This document shows positions 34,171-45,509 of a stretch of DNA of 64,000 nucleotides, piece after piece. The stretch is from Chamaecyparis obtusa (lineage: Eukaryota; Streptophyta; Pinopsida; Cupressales; Cupressaceae). The notes under the pieces are model-generated. The model made no database searches. It was given only the letters and a program-made list of their open reading frames with translations, and was not told the origin of the DNA. The stretch covers positions 372,001 through 436,000 of the forward strand of contig BSBK01008847.1 in the NCBI GenBank assembly GCA_027943335.1, written 5' to 3'. Position 1 is the stretch's first letter, and each line of letters opens with the position of its first letter. A program made the translations under genes and the position numbers.

Positions 34171-35690
34171 GCTGCTTCAGATGCCCTCGGATTGAGTCTC
34201 CTGGAACTATTCTTCTTTGAAGATTATGCGAAGGTGTTTAAGTTCAACCCAGCTTTTTAGTTTTGTTGATGTTTTTTGTATTGCGCTTTGATTGTAGTTT
34301 TCTTTCAATTGAAAGCTGCAATAATTGAGGGTTCGAAACCAGGATTTGCGAAAGCGCAAAGGGGTTAAAAGAAAGTGAAAGAAGGGAAATAAGTGAAGCG
34401 AAATAGGAGATGTGGGTGGATTGCTGTAGGCTTGCCTTACAATGGCGGGGACTTGTTGGAACATGGTAGATTTGGCCCTCAGGGGTTTCGAACAGGGGAT
34501 CTGAATAGACGAGAGAGATCTGTTCAATAACGGAAACTTTCCGTAACGCATGGCTTGGGAGCTTAAGAAAAGCCTATGTGCTTTTGCAGGAGGTCTTAAG
34601 GGGTCACCGAATAGAAACCCTGCATTGTAGAAGCACAGTTGTGTGAATTATTTGGTTTATGGTTGCCTAAGTTTCTATGTAAGGCCTATCATTGTCTATG
34701 TTGTGCTGCAAGGAGGCATTATTGAAAATCTAAAAGAACCCTTACAATTTGTGAGGCTTTACTTAAACGCGAGATGAGGCTTTCGTCACCGAACTTTGGT
34801 CAGTAAGCAGAGGAAGGTAACGAATCTCATGTATTTCGCTTTATTGCGCTTTCTACGAGCTATTTTTTGGTCGAACTTGGTTTGTATGCAGTTAGGGAAA
34901 GTACACTGCCAGGTACTCTAGGTATTTTTCTTGCAGCTTCGCCATGCTTACAAACATTGCGAATAAATCTCTATTTTTCAGTTGAGCAGCCTAAATTAGA
35001 AAGGCCGATAAACAATCAAGCATTCACAGCCTTTTCAGTTGTCTATCCGCCACTGTCTCGGAAACTTTCTACTTACACATTCATTTCCTTTGACATTAGC
35101 TGATCTGCACTTCAGTAAGTTATATATGATTGTTTAGGACACATTCTTCTTCGAAGTGTGGCAAAACGGAATCCTAGCTCTTATCTTACAGTTTTCCCTA
35201 ATTTTTCCAACTGTTGTGGGTTAAATCTAACACAAAGGGCTCTTAGGGTAAGGTCTTATGGTTTCAGGATCTATTTTCATAAAGTAGGAGGTGTCATAAA
35301 ACCAAAGAAAAAATATGTTAATTTTTTTTCTGAAAATTAACAGCCTTTACTGTTTAGAATTGGGCGACATTGAAAATTGTCCCACCATCTTAAAAATTTA
35401 CCACCTACTTTGCTAGATCATGAAGCTTAAAATTTTAGTCTGAACTGCACCGCTTAAATCAATAGGATGGCTAGCTTTAAACTATTCTTAAAAAATCTAA
35501 ACAACAACCTCTAAATTTTTTGTGGAAGTCTCCCATAAGTCCTTACTCTTAATCCACCAAGGTTTAGATCTGTAACATTTTAATGGGAATGCTCGATCAC
35601 AACTATTAGAGCATCTGAGAGGACCTCTTCCCCTAATTTTTCAGTAAGAAAGCTTTATAGAAAGCTTAAGAAATAAATTTGTCTCTTAAT
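34171..35690. other. No gene seen
   Basis: Moderately AT-rich. Short ORFs on both strands have no recognisable content. Confidence 0.5.
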
Positions 35691-35699
35691 AAAATTGAT

Positions 35700-35910
35700 C
35701 TGTTCGGATAGTATCTGTTGAGGGCATAAATATTGTGTTAAGTTGGATGGTTAAGTTTCCATGGACCATCTGGTATTTAAACCTTAAGACTTCCCAATCA
35801 CTATTGCGAGTGCTCTATTACTCAGCTACCTCCCTCTGTCCTAAGCTGGGCCAAATGACCATGAGTGGGACTCAAACCTGGGCCCCAAAGATCCCTGCTC
35901 TACCATTTTC
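35700..35910 (-). mobile_element. tRNA-derived SINE candidate
   Basis: On the minus strand TAGCTGAGTAATAGAGCACTCGC (A-box region near 35806-35828, given here as positions with TAGCTGAG at its start) is followed 37 bp later by GGTTTAAATACC (B box, 35783-35772), the spacing of an RNA polymerase III tRNA promoter. A second tRNA-like pair lies upstream: TGGTAGAGCAGGG (A-box-like, about 35905) and AGGTTTGAGTCCC (B box, about 35879-35867), with shorter spacing. A roughly 70-bp tail runs left to about 35700. This looks like a dimeric or rearranged tRNA-type SINE. Ends and target-site duplication were not found. Confidence 0.45.
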
Positions 35911-36136
35911 TAATGTTTGAACGCTTTTCAATGTAGCACATTGCTTGATGATAATTGTGCCCTGGTTTTTTCTTAGTAGCAGAGGACATCAGGAAGAAAC
36001 AAAAAACTGCACGCAGTGAATGATACTCTATTAGACCGATTCTATAAATAGCCTATTTATTGAGCAGGTGTTCAATGATTAAGGTCTATTACATTTATGT
36101 TACTACGAATTGCAATATCATTCATATTCATGTTGA

Positions 36137-36240
36137 ATCAATTTTCATAGTTTTATCCATTTTGGCCTATGAATGGATCAATTTTCATAGTTTCATCCAT
36201 TTTGGCCTATGAATGGATCAATTTTCATAGTTCATCCACT
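36137..36240. repeat. 40-bp tandem repeat, about 2.5 copies
   Basis: The unit contains ATTTTCATAGTTT and CCATTTTGGCCTATGAATGG. Copies start near 36137, 36177 and 36217, and the third is partial. Confidence 0.9.
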
Positions 36241-36474
36241 TTAGCCAAAAACATTTTATGTTTGCACGCATTCACTTTCCAAGTTATTCCCAATTTAGCC
36301 AAAGGCAATTTATTACCTTCTTGTCGGATATAATGCCAACTGCCAAACCCATCCTTCGTGCTTCTCTCCCCTCGGTTTTCAATTGTTTTTGAAAAAGGAC
36401 TATTTTGGGTCTGCCCTCAGAAATGTTTTTTTTATCCATTCTCTTAGTTTGTAGCTTGTTCAAATTTAGCAAGA

Positions 36475-37350
36475 TGTAATTTGATGAGTGGGTTCTTATG
36501 AACAATTATTTATTAAAAAAGGGTCAATGAGTTTGATTCAATAATTACACAGTTGAATTCTGATAACAATATTCTAATTTGATTTACTGTGGAAAATATC
36601 TCCTACTTATCGATTGATGAGCTTAAGGGGCTTTTTTATGCTAATGGTTTATAAGGCATAACACTTGCTGAAGGTTTTGCAAATGGGGTTGCAAGCAAAG
36701 TAGGCTTAACCTTGGAGGAAACTCCGTGGTTAAGTGCACTTAGCTGGAGTAGTATTGAAATGGGTGACCTCCCGGAATGTCTTGGCACTTCACCTCTATG
36801 AGCATCGCATAGATGCAATGAGTGCTAAGTGTTCCATTTATTCTCATAACAAATGGGTTCTTATGAACCACTACTCATGAAACATGGGTCAATTAGTTTG
36901 ACTAAAAAACTACACAGTTGAACCCTAATAGCAATATCACAATTTGACTTGCTGCAGAAATTATCTCCTACTTATTAATTGACAAGGTTAAGGGGCTTTA
37001 TAATGAATGGTTCATAATTTACAACACTTGTTGAAGGTTTTGCAAATGGGGTTGAAGGAAAGTGGGCTTAACCTTGGAGGAAACTCCATAGTTAGGCATA
37101 CTTGAGCTGGAGTAGTATTGGGATGGGTGACCTCCGGAGAAGTCGCGGTGCTTCATCTCTGTGAGCATCACCTAGATGCAACTCCGGGGAAGTCGCAGTG
37201 CTTCATCTTTGTGCTCATCACCTAGATGCAATGAATGCTAAGTGTTCCATTCGTTATCATGAGAAATAAGTTTTTATGAACTACTATTCATAAAACATGA
37301 GACACTAAAAAACTACATAATTAATTCTGATAACAATATCACAAGACACA
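36475..37350 (+). mobile_element. 5S-rRNA-derived (Cassandra-like) tandem repeat
   Basis: Two full units of about 366 bp and a partial third (starting about 36485, 36853 and 37262) share GGGTTCTTATGAAC, then TCTGATAACAATAT, a TTAAGGGGCTTT segment, GGCTTAACCTTGGAGG and a 5S-like core. The core occurs at about 36715-36797 and 37076-37157 and contains GAGTAGTATTG..ATGGGTGACCTCC, the A-box/IE/C-box half of plant 5S rRNA. The 5' half of 5S is not recognisable. Cassandra TRIM elements carry 5S promoter sequence in their LTRs and often form tandem LTR chains, which fits well. Degenerate 5S rDNA is the alternative. I found no primer-binding site. Confidence 0.65.
37132..37231. repeat. 50-bp tandem duplication at a 5S-like 3' end
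   Basis: CTCCGG.GAAGTCGC.GTGCTTCATC...ATCACCTAGATGCAA occurs twice with a period of 50 bp (starts 37132 and 37182). It is found only in the second 5S-like unit. Confidence 0.88.
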
Positions 37351-37999
37351 ATTTACTTGACAATTTTACATTTTAGGTTAGATTTACATACACGACCTAT
37401 CTTCCAATGATTGGCAGAGATTCCAGATCAATGCATCTCTTCAATATTTAACCAAGGCTGGTCATTTTAGGCTCTCTTATGGATTTGAAATCGAAAGTCA
37501 CAATTAGCTGGAAGAAATTATCTATGCCCCTTCTCTTTTCAAGGCTGAAGCCGTTGGATTATCAATTAGTCCCTTGTGTTTTAGTTTTTCCTTTATGGAC
37601 TTCTTGGAAAAAATTTGGCGAAAAAAGAAGCTTTGAAAGAGCTTTTTTAGAAGATTGTGTACATATTAGTATACCTGTTCTATGTATTCTACAATTCGCC
37701 TTAGTTCATGTTAACTATTTTGTTGGGTGGGTTTGATGAGGTATCAGGGAAATAGTACCAGTTGTAGTACATTAGATTTCATAAATTAAAAAGTCTATTA
37801 GAAAATTATCTATGAATTAATAGTCGTTTATTTTTTAGAGGGAAATAAATAATTAGATCCTTGTGCGAGTTTTTTGGTACTAATAGTGCACAATTATTGA
37901 GATATTTTTGCAAAAGTATTGGATAAATTGTCCAAACTCTCTTGTTTTCAAAGCAAACAGATAATGGGGCAATAGGGAAAATATTTTGGATAGCATTTT
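37351..37999. other. No gene seen
   Basis: A plus-strand frame at 37479-37736 (85 aa, hydrophobic) has no recognisable features. The LINE on the right ends abruptly at about 38000. Confidence 0.4.
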
Positions 38000-38006
38000 G
38001 AAATGA

Positions 38007-38666
38007 CTATATAATGAATTCCACAAAGTTTATCTTTACTATCTTAATCCAGTGATTTGAAAAACCAAAGGCTTTCAAGGTTTTACATAAAAGTCTCCAA
38101 TGTACTTTATCGTAGGCTTTACTAATATCTAATTTAATAAGCATATTCAAAACTCTATTATTTTGGGCCAAATGAATCGCCTCTTGTGCTATAATAATCC
38201 CATAAAAAATAGACCTACCTAGAACAAAGCATGTTTGTTCCTCTGATATAATCTCTAATAGTGACACTTTAATCCTATTTTCCATTGTTTTGGTTAGACA
38301 TTTATACAAAGTATTGTATAAAGATATTGGTCTAAAGTCAATTAGGTTGGAAGCTCCATCCTTCTTAGGGATAAGAGCAATGAAAGTTTTATTCATCTCC
38401 CTTAATAATTTACCTGAATTCCTAACATTCTCTAGAACTCTTGTAAGCTCATCACCCAGGAAGGACCAAGATTTTTGATAGAAAATTGTTGGAAATCCAT
38501 ATGGTCCTAGGGCTTTGTCTGGATGTAATTGTTTTAAGGAAATCTCAATTTCCACTTTGGTGAACTTCACATTCAATTTATTGTTTTTCTCATCACTTAT
38601 CAATTTAGGGACATTTCTAAGAATATTTTCTTGCTTCCTCCACCGTGACCCTTCTTTGTTATTCAA
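38007..38666 (-). pseudogene. LINE reverse transcriptase fragment
   Basis: 219 codons in one open frame. It carries LHPDKALGP.GFP (usual SPGPDG altered), FIALIPKKD...LIDFRPISLYNTLYKCLTK, R.K..L..IISEEQTCFVLGRSI, then LIKLDISKAYDKVHW, the first catalytic Asp block. The frame ends at the break point before the FADD box, so the enzyme would be inactive. It is similar to the RT of the first LINE in the window but a distinct copy. Confidence 0.87.
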
Positions 38667-38840
38667 TAGGTTTTATAAAAAGGATACTACTTATTTGGAG
38701 ATGTCATTTGGGTTTTCTAGGGTTTCCCCATTTGGTTTTTTAATCATCAAAATCCTATTTGTGTTTCTTCTAATGATAGTACTATTATGGAAGAATTTTG
38801 TATTCTTGTCTCCTTCCACAAGCCATACTTCTCTAGATTT

Positions 38841-39374
38841 CTATCTCCAATAGGTTTCTTCCTTAGCCAAGATATCCTCATATTTACTTAGTAGGTCTTT
38901 CTCTTTTAGAAGGCTATCCTGATTCATGCCTTCTTTAAAGACCTTCTCATTCAGCTCCATCATCTCCTTTTCAAAAGATTCTTTGGTTTCAAAAATATTT
39001 CCAAAGTGTTCTTTATTCCATTGTTTTAGTTTCCTCTTAATGAATTTCAATTTTTTCATAAACACAAAGGCACTAGATCCATCACAGACTTTTTCCTTCC
39101 ACCATTGTTCAATCAAGCCAACTAATTCATCATCCCCAAACCACATCTTTTCAAACTTGAATGGACATCTAAGGGGTTTTCTCACTTCTTTCATAACTAA
39201 GGCTACTGGAAAATGGCCCGAACCTAAAGTAGGAAAAATTGAAGATTCGAGATCATATTTAAAGTTTGACAAGTCCCCCTTGAAGAAGAACCTATCTAAT
39301 TTCTTAGTTATGTTGCTGAATCCTAATCTACAATTAGTCCACGTAAAAGTGCCATTATGAATCTTAATATCCAT
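38841..39374 (-). pseudogene. LINE endonuclease C-terminus, SDH box altered
   Basis: 177 codons. FTWTNCRLGFSNITKKLDRFFFKGDL is followed by SGHFPVALV, where plant L1 endonucleases normally have SDH; the catalytic Asp is Gly here. Then come KFEKMWF and a long helical Lys/Glu-rich linker to W.KEETYWR. Loss of the Asp should remove nicking activity. Confidence 0.83.
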
Positions 39375-39675
39375 AAGCTCATTCCTACCTATCCAACTTT
39401 TGAATGCTACCTTAGTTTGTGTTGTCTAACCTAAAGCTCCAAATTTCTCTTCTGGGTTCAAAATGACATTAAAATCCCCTCCAACAATATCATTTTGGTT
39501 AGGGTCTAATATGAACAAGTTTTCTTTCTTCCCATACTTATTTTTTCTTTTTCAAAGTAGATGGACCATAAATGTTTACCAAATGAAAGCTAAGGTCACT
39601 ATTGATGCATTTAACCTTGCCCCATATCCAAAACCTACCCCCACCTAATCTAACAAAGAATAACTTATTTGAATT

Positions 39676-39903
39676 CTATATAATCCCCAGACTTGTTGAG
39701 GCTCCTATAGTCGGTTCCCCTATAATCTCCCATCTTCCCAGCTTCTTCTTGAGCCTTATAAGATCCTCTTCATCTAATTTTGTCTCTTGTAACATAACTA
39801 TGTCTGCCTGAAAGGAAACAATTGAGTGCTTTAGAATGCGTTGTTTGTTAGGGACATTTATGCCCATAACATTCCATGTTATTAATTCCATTATTATGTG
39901 GGA
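39676..39903 (-). pseudogene. LINE ORF2 start: endonuclease N-terminus
   Basis: ORF2 appears to begin at MELITWNVMGIN (about 39892 on the minus strand), the usual TWNVRG start of an APE-type endonuclease, and runs through VMLQETKLDEEDL to a stop at 39676. The frame is continuous with the ORF1 tail upstream (40095). The middle of the domain (39660-39380) is frameshifted; the GDFN-type box is recognisable there (near 39460-39480). Confidence 0.78.
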
Positions 39904-41831
39904 AGGAACTTCCCCTTTCCTACATACAGAGTGGTGATCTTCGCTTGCCCTACCGTCTTTGCATCCATTTGTCTTAGCTTGTTTAGAGAATTCCTCCCTC
40001 TTTTTAGAATCCGTAGAAAAATCTGCCTGATCTTTGCCTTTCTCCTTCATGACCAAACCTACCATGACATATCCCATTTCCTTAGTTTCTGACATTCCTC
40101 TTTGTGAACTCCCTAAAACTGGTTTTCCTTCCCTCTACCGAACCTCCCATATTTATTCCAAAGCCCTCCCCCCTCCTCTAAAAGATCCTCATTTAGGACT
40201 TCAATCATTCTTCTTATCATATCTTGACTATTATCAATTGGTTCCTTTTCCTTCGTGATTAGTTCTAAACCAAAGAATTCACTCAAATCGTCTAGCTTGG
40301 CCTTATCATTCTCATTAATCTCCATACTTATTTCCTCCGCTAGCTCTAAGTGTCTTTCCCCTCAATCTGCAATGGACCAATAACACACTTCTCAATGCTA
40401 TTTAGTTCTTGGCTTACCACGTCTCTCATTTTTTATGCCTAATCTAGGATATGTTTTAAAGATTCCTTGTATTTGTCAACAATAATATCTGCCTCAGATG
40501 AGGCCTCATTACTCCTTATGTCTTTGTCTTGATTTATCCATGACAACCTTCTCAATGCCCTTGTTACTTTCTGCATTTGTTGTCTTGACCTTTTCAGGGG
40601 CCTTACGTTCTATAGACTAAATCACAATTGTACTATATCTCTCCTCATAACTTAGATATCTATTTCTTCTGGCTGGGATTCAACTATTTCCCCCTCCTCT
40701 AAATTAACCTTCAATATATTTAACAGCACAAACCCCCTTGAGTACTATTAAATCTAACTTCCACATTCTATCCTAACGTAGGTAGTAAATTCTCTGCCTC
40801 CACCTGTTGATCTTTATCCTCACATAAAGCTCCCTTAAAGAATTCTGGTTGAATGAGGAAGGAAGAGTCTTTAATCCTAACCCCCACCGACTTTAAAGAA
40901 CAAATGTCAATATCCATTCAGATTAATATTATAGTATTTGATTTAGCATATTTCCCTTCTTCTATTCCTACAAAAACACCAATTTGATTTCCTATCTTCT
41001 TAATAATTTCATTATTTACTAACACAAGTGACAGATTTGGAAGCAGGATCTCTCTTTTTATTTTGGAGTTATCTAACTTGCTAGGGTTAAAATTAGGGCA
41101 CCAATCTAGAAATTTAAAGGTATATCCTTTGAACCTAGGAGATTCCCCTTTTAAAAACTGATTTTTTTAGATCTATTGGACAATCAACATATAAAAAAAT
41201 TTCTGATAGGATTGCGATCCTTACCTTCTCATACTTACCTTGGAACCAATTGACTATTTTCTCTATCAGTTCTCCATAGCCAGACTACCTTGCAAAGACT
41301 CTATATTTTTGACAAATTCTTTGGGTTGCTTCAACCATACCATCTTTGGCCCGAATTAATATTTTTTTTTGTCATTCTACTCTTTATCCTTTCCTCCATC
41401 AAGACCTCATGTTGCTTTGGGTAGGGTTCATTTTGGGCCTGCTCTTTGGAGGAACTTTGACCCATTTTCTTCAGATCTGCCTTCAAAATTTCCTTATGCT
41501 GGCTACTTTCAACGTTTATTTGTCATCTCCCAGATGGGAAAGGGTTTCTTCCCTTCATCATCTTCAAATTTCGGTTTTGGTTGACATGGTTTAGTCAGTG
41601 AAATTTACTGGGAACCGGTTTTACAAAACCTTCCTCAAAAACCACAAAGGATGAAATCAATTCTGAACTAGAGGAAAAAGCCTCAATTTCACCATATGCC
41701 ATCCCTGATTTGGTCCATAGAGAGCAAGGGGATCCAAGTTTACCCAATTGTAGTTTGGAATTATTGTGTATTTTGTTCTGGAAAAAAACAATTTCCGCCT
41801 TTCGAATTTCACAATTTCGCCTTGCTAGCAC
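39904..41831 (-). pseudogene. LINE ORF1, decayed
   Basis: Minus-strand pieces: a Met start candidate at 41831 (MLARRNCEIRKAE), Ser- and Glu-rich N-terminal sequence (41831-41595), then at about 41150-40880 FKGYTFKFLDWCPNFNPSKL, LLPNLSLVLVNNEIIKKIGNQIG and ILIWMDI, the DUF4283-type RNA-binding domain, and a polar C-terminal tail (40325-40113 and 40095-39904). Numerous stops and frameshifts. Confidence 0.68.
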
Positions 41832-42340
41832 AAAACCATTTTTTTTAATATTTATTAATTAATATTTACATTTGACATCGTTTCTATTTTGATTATTATA
41901 TATTCATATTAATTTTGAATCTTTTTAAAATAGAATATATGATTTGAATTTTTTTACATATATTACTAATTTATAAATATTTTCTAATTTTATATTCCTT
42001 TTATTGCAAATAAAAGTTTCTAATTTATTGTATATTACTATTGATTTAAAATCTTTTCCACATAACACATAAATTTATAAACTTACTTAGTAAATTTAAA
42101 ACTTTTATCTATATTATTAATATGTACTTATTTTCTAATTTTATATTCTTTATACTTATATTTATTATATTTAGTATACATACTACTAATTATATTAATA
42201 AAATATTTAAATTTAAAATAATTTATTAAATATTCATAAATTAAATATTTTTTACAATCAATATTTTCTTAAAACGTAAAATAAAATAGATTAAAATGAC
42301 TAAATCTGTCATAAAAGAAAAATTCATATGACAGGTAGGG
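41832..42340. other. AT-rich spacer
   Basis: Over 80 percent AT by eye, no ORF. Confidence 0.6.
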
Positions 42341-42978
42341 GTGACCGTCAAATTCCAGACGGATGGTCTATTTTGAATAAAACTTTTTCTTTGGACCGTG
42401 CTTGGTTTTAGTGCGCGGACTGAGCTGTAGCTATCAAATTAAAAGCTATTTTTCGGAAAGAAAAGATAAGTAAAGCACAACACTGAACATTGCGTGACAG
42501 TTAAGCTACTTAACTTTGAAGAATCAAGACTTTTAAGAGGCAAGATGTTTTCTGCGGAGAAGAAAATAGACGATCACTTCCTCTGTATTTCAGAACTAAG
42601 AATTCAGGGCGGCTGAAATGCCAGGTTTGATATCTCTGATTTCTTTTCCTGGATAATGCCTGCGTTTGTTTAATGAAACGGCGAAAGTATAAATAATCAT
42701 TTTTTTTTATGTGGTTGCAGAGAAGCGTATCGAGTCAAAGGCTTGATTAATAATTTCGGAAGTTTGGGAGCTTGAATTTCACCTTTCGGCCGTTGATCAG
42801 GTGCATAGCAATTTATCTATGAAAGTTTTGCATTTTTTTGGGTTTTAGGGCTTTGCTTAATCTGTTCTAGTTCACTAATTATGAGTATTATTTTCCACAT
42901 TAAAATAGGGTATTTACCTCTTTTTTACATTGAAAGAAATTGTACAAAAGAAACTGAACTAATCTGTAAAAATATAAG
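42341..42978 (+). other. Mixed-composition patch, possible gene leader
   Basis: Composition changes at about 42341. An ATG at 42545 opens only 24 codons. CCAG|GTTTGA at about 42621 and TTTTTTTATGTGGTTGCAG at about 42702-42720 resemble a donor and acceptor of a ~95-bp intron, with a second donor-like CAG|GTGCAT near 42800. This could be the untranslated first exons of a gene whose coding part was displaced by insertions. Purely suggestive. Confidence 0.2.
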
Positions 42979-43655
42979 GGCCTGTTCAGGGGCTGGAATT
43001 AGATTGGAATTGGCATTATCTAATTCTGGATAATTTCAATTCTAGTTTGTGTCCATCCAAAAAAATGGAATTGGAATTTCAAAATTCTAATTTTGCCTCA
43101 AAATGGACATTTGCATCTTCCACTCAAATAGGTGGAATTGGAATTTCAAATTCCAATTCCAATTTTTATAAAACTATATTTAATATTTTGTGGGATCCGT
43201 GACTATAAGGATATATATATATATATATATATATATGCTTGTATATATACACGTGTGTATATACAGACATGTGTGTATATATACGTGTATATACACGTGT
43301 ATATGTGTATACATGTGTATATACACACATGTATGTGTACATATATATGTGTATATATACACACACATGTGTGTATATATACACCGTGTGTATATGTGTA
43401 TATATGTGTGTATGTGTGTATATATACATGTGTGTATATACACACATGTATACACATATGTACATGTGTATATATACATATAAATGTGTGTATGTGTATA
43501 TTATACACATGTACGCATGTGTATATATATACACACATGTATGTGTGTATATATACAGACATACACACACCATATTCAAAGAAATTAAAATAAAAAATTA
43601 AAATTCCTTATGCATCTTCTCAATCATCTTTTGGGTGAACCAAACAGGTCAGCCC
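42979..43655. mobile_element. MITE-like unit with inverted ends
   Basis: The left end GGGCCTGTTCAGG and the reverse complement of the right end (GGGCTGACCTGTTTGG) share an imperfect inverted repeat of the GGGCCTGTTTGG type common in plant hAT-like MITEs. The left interior has repeated GGAATTGGAATTTC motifs, including a near-perfect 27-bp palindrome at 43134-43160. No clean target-site duplication was found. A microsatellite occupies 43210-43565. Confidence 0.45.
43210..43565. repeat. TA/TGTATACA-type microsatellite
   Basis: A pure TA start (43210-43235) is followed by about 330 bp of ACATGTGTGTATATAC-like units, self-complementary and open in all frames on both strands. Translations are Tyr/Val/Cys/Ile/His repeats and not genes. 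Confidence 0.95.
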
Positions 43656-43832
43656 ATATTTCGGAAATCATTTTTTGTATCTTCCAAAATTGCAGCATCG
43701 TCCAGAATTGACTATATCCAACATTTGGTGTAAACATGAATGTGTAATCAGTGTTTCTTGAATTCAATTTCAAAAGTTTTTATTACTTCAAAATTTTTAC
43801 AAAATTAGAAGTAAAACAGAAATACTCATTTT

Positions 43833-43958
43833 TTATTAGTGTAAAAATAGTTTATATTTTTCCTTTATACATAAATGTGTTTATCCATAATTTATTTATT
43901 AGTGTAAAAATAGTTTATATTTTTCCTTTATACATAAATGTGTTTATCCATAATTTAA
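43833..43958. repeat. 63-bp perfect tandem duplication
   Basis: Copies 43833-43895 and 43896-43958 look identical. Confidence 0.93.
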
Positions 43959-45509
43959 ATTTAAATGAATTTTGTTAAATTTGTTTATTATTATTATTAT
44001 TTGGAGAACTAGGTGCTGGTTTATTGAACATGTGATTTATTTGCCTTTTATTATTGCGTTGAGAATCTTACTTTGTACCCGACGTGACTCATATAGGCAC
44101 ACAAAGGTTTTTACATACTTATATTAGAGCCACAACATTATATGCATTGGAAAGGCTAATTCCTAGTGCATGTTTCTTGCTTACTAAGTAGTATGTTATT
44201 TATTGTTGTTGTGGATTAAGCTTTACAAAACATTTTCTTTTATAGTTTTAAACTTTTTTTTTCCCGAAATTTTATGTGAGAAAAAAAATGAGGTTTTTTA
44301 ATTATTACTTTTTAATTTTTAAAATTTTTTTATTAATTTTATTTTTTAAATTTTAAATTAGTTTTTAATATTGTAATTAGGAGACACATTTCCACCCCTC
44401 CAAGATGCATCTTTGAGATGGAGACGCGTCTTCGAGACTTTATGCATACCTAGATATCAAAAAAATGAACAAAGACTTTATCTTGACATCTACCATCGTA
44501 TCCCAGTCTCTCGCCAAGTTTTATGACACCTCCCACACGTCTCCAGGTGAAAAGGCGCGCTAAAAACAAATAATTCTTTTTAACATCATTTTTGCCACTA
44601 GAAGGCTCTGACATTGTCATTCAAAGCCCTAGTTGACCGGTTTTAATGTTCAAACTTAAAACTTTCCATTGTTCTTGCCTTCAAAGCTTAATGTTATGAT
44701 ATTTCTTGGAAAGTATTAAATTATATTAAAAAAATTATCGTCTCGAAGTACCCTCATCTCTTATTTTTGAAAATTAGTTGTACTAGTACCAATACTAATC
44801 TCCAAGTCTCCCAGTCTCTAGATGACCTTGATTTTTAATTAGAATGATATCAATGTTGATGTTAGAAAATAGTTAGGAATGTTTTTAGATTTGGACAAAG
44901 ATTTTAATTGATTTTGTGGATGTTGGTTGTAATGTTTATGTAGATTTATGATTCAACTTATTATGTTTATTAAAGGGTGAGTTTCACATCGTAGCTTATG
45001 AACTTCAAGCTAAGATCTCATTTGCCCACCCAAATCATTGGGGAACATAAATATGTTCACTAAAATCCTAATAGGAAAGTTGAATACTTGGATCTATTTT
45101 CCCTTTTTGACTGGGATGTGAATGGAATTGAGACGAATGCATGATTTAAGTTTAATGCTAGGAAAATGATGGATTTCAACAATATCAACAAGTTATAGAA
45201 TAAAAAACCAACACAATAGATTAGATTTGGAAACAAAACACAAACAGGAACCTATATAACTACACGTTGACCTTGCAAGTGCTGGTTACCCCAATTCAAG
45301 TGTCTGTGCAAATTAAAAGGTGTTGATGTACGATAAAGATGTCATGTATGTTTGCATCTTTGAAATCCCATTGGAAATAGTGAGACACGTGTGTTTTGCG
45401 TCTTACTCTTGGGGTTTTCGCTTGTTCAAAATTTGAGATTGTTTATTATTTTTTTCTCTATGCACTTGGAACACTCTTTGCCGTATGAACTTTTGCACAC
45501 AAAAAATGT
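43959..45509. other. No gene seen
   Basis: AT-rich. A short patch with GAGACGCGTCTTCGAGAC (about 44420-44437) is internally inverted. No ORF or element recognised. Confidence 0.5.

Larger units (their letters stand above)
38000..41831 (-). mobile_element. Second LINE, cut off in its RT domain
   Basis: On the minus strand: ORF1 (about 41831-40000), endonuclease (about 39900-39676 and 39374-39150), linker (39150-38841) and reverse transcriptase (38666-38007). Sequence identity to a LINE ends at 38000, before the catalytic YADD box, zf-RVT, RNase H and the 3' tail. LINE copies normally lose their 5' end, so loss of the 3' half implies a later deletion or rearrangement. Confidence 0.83.

Noticed and set aside
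36715..36797. Functional 5S rRNA gene
   Set aside because: Only the 3' half aligns, with several substitutions, and no normal 5' half or T-run terminator follows. A 5S-derived repeat fits better.
43132..43601. Six overlapping ORFs of up to 153 codons
   Set aside because: Products of a self-complementary TA/TGTATACA microsatellite.
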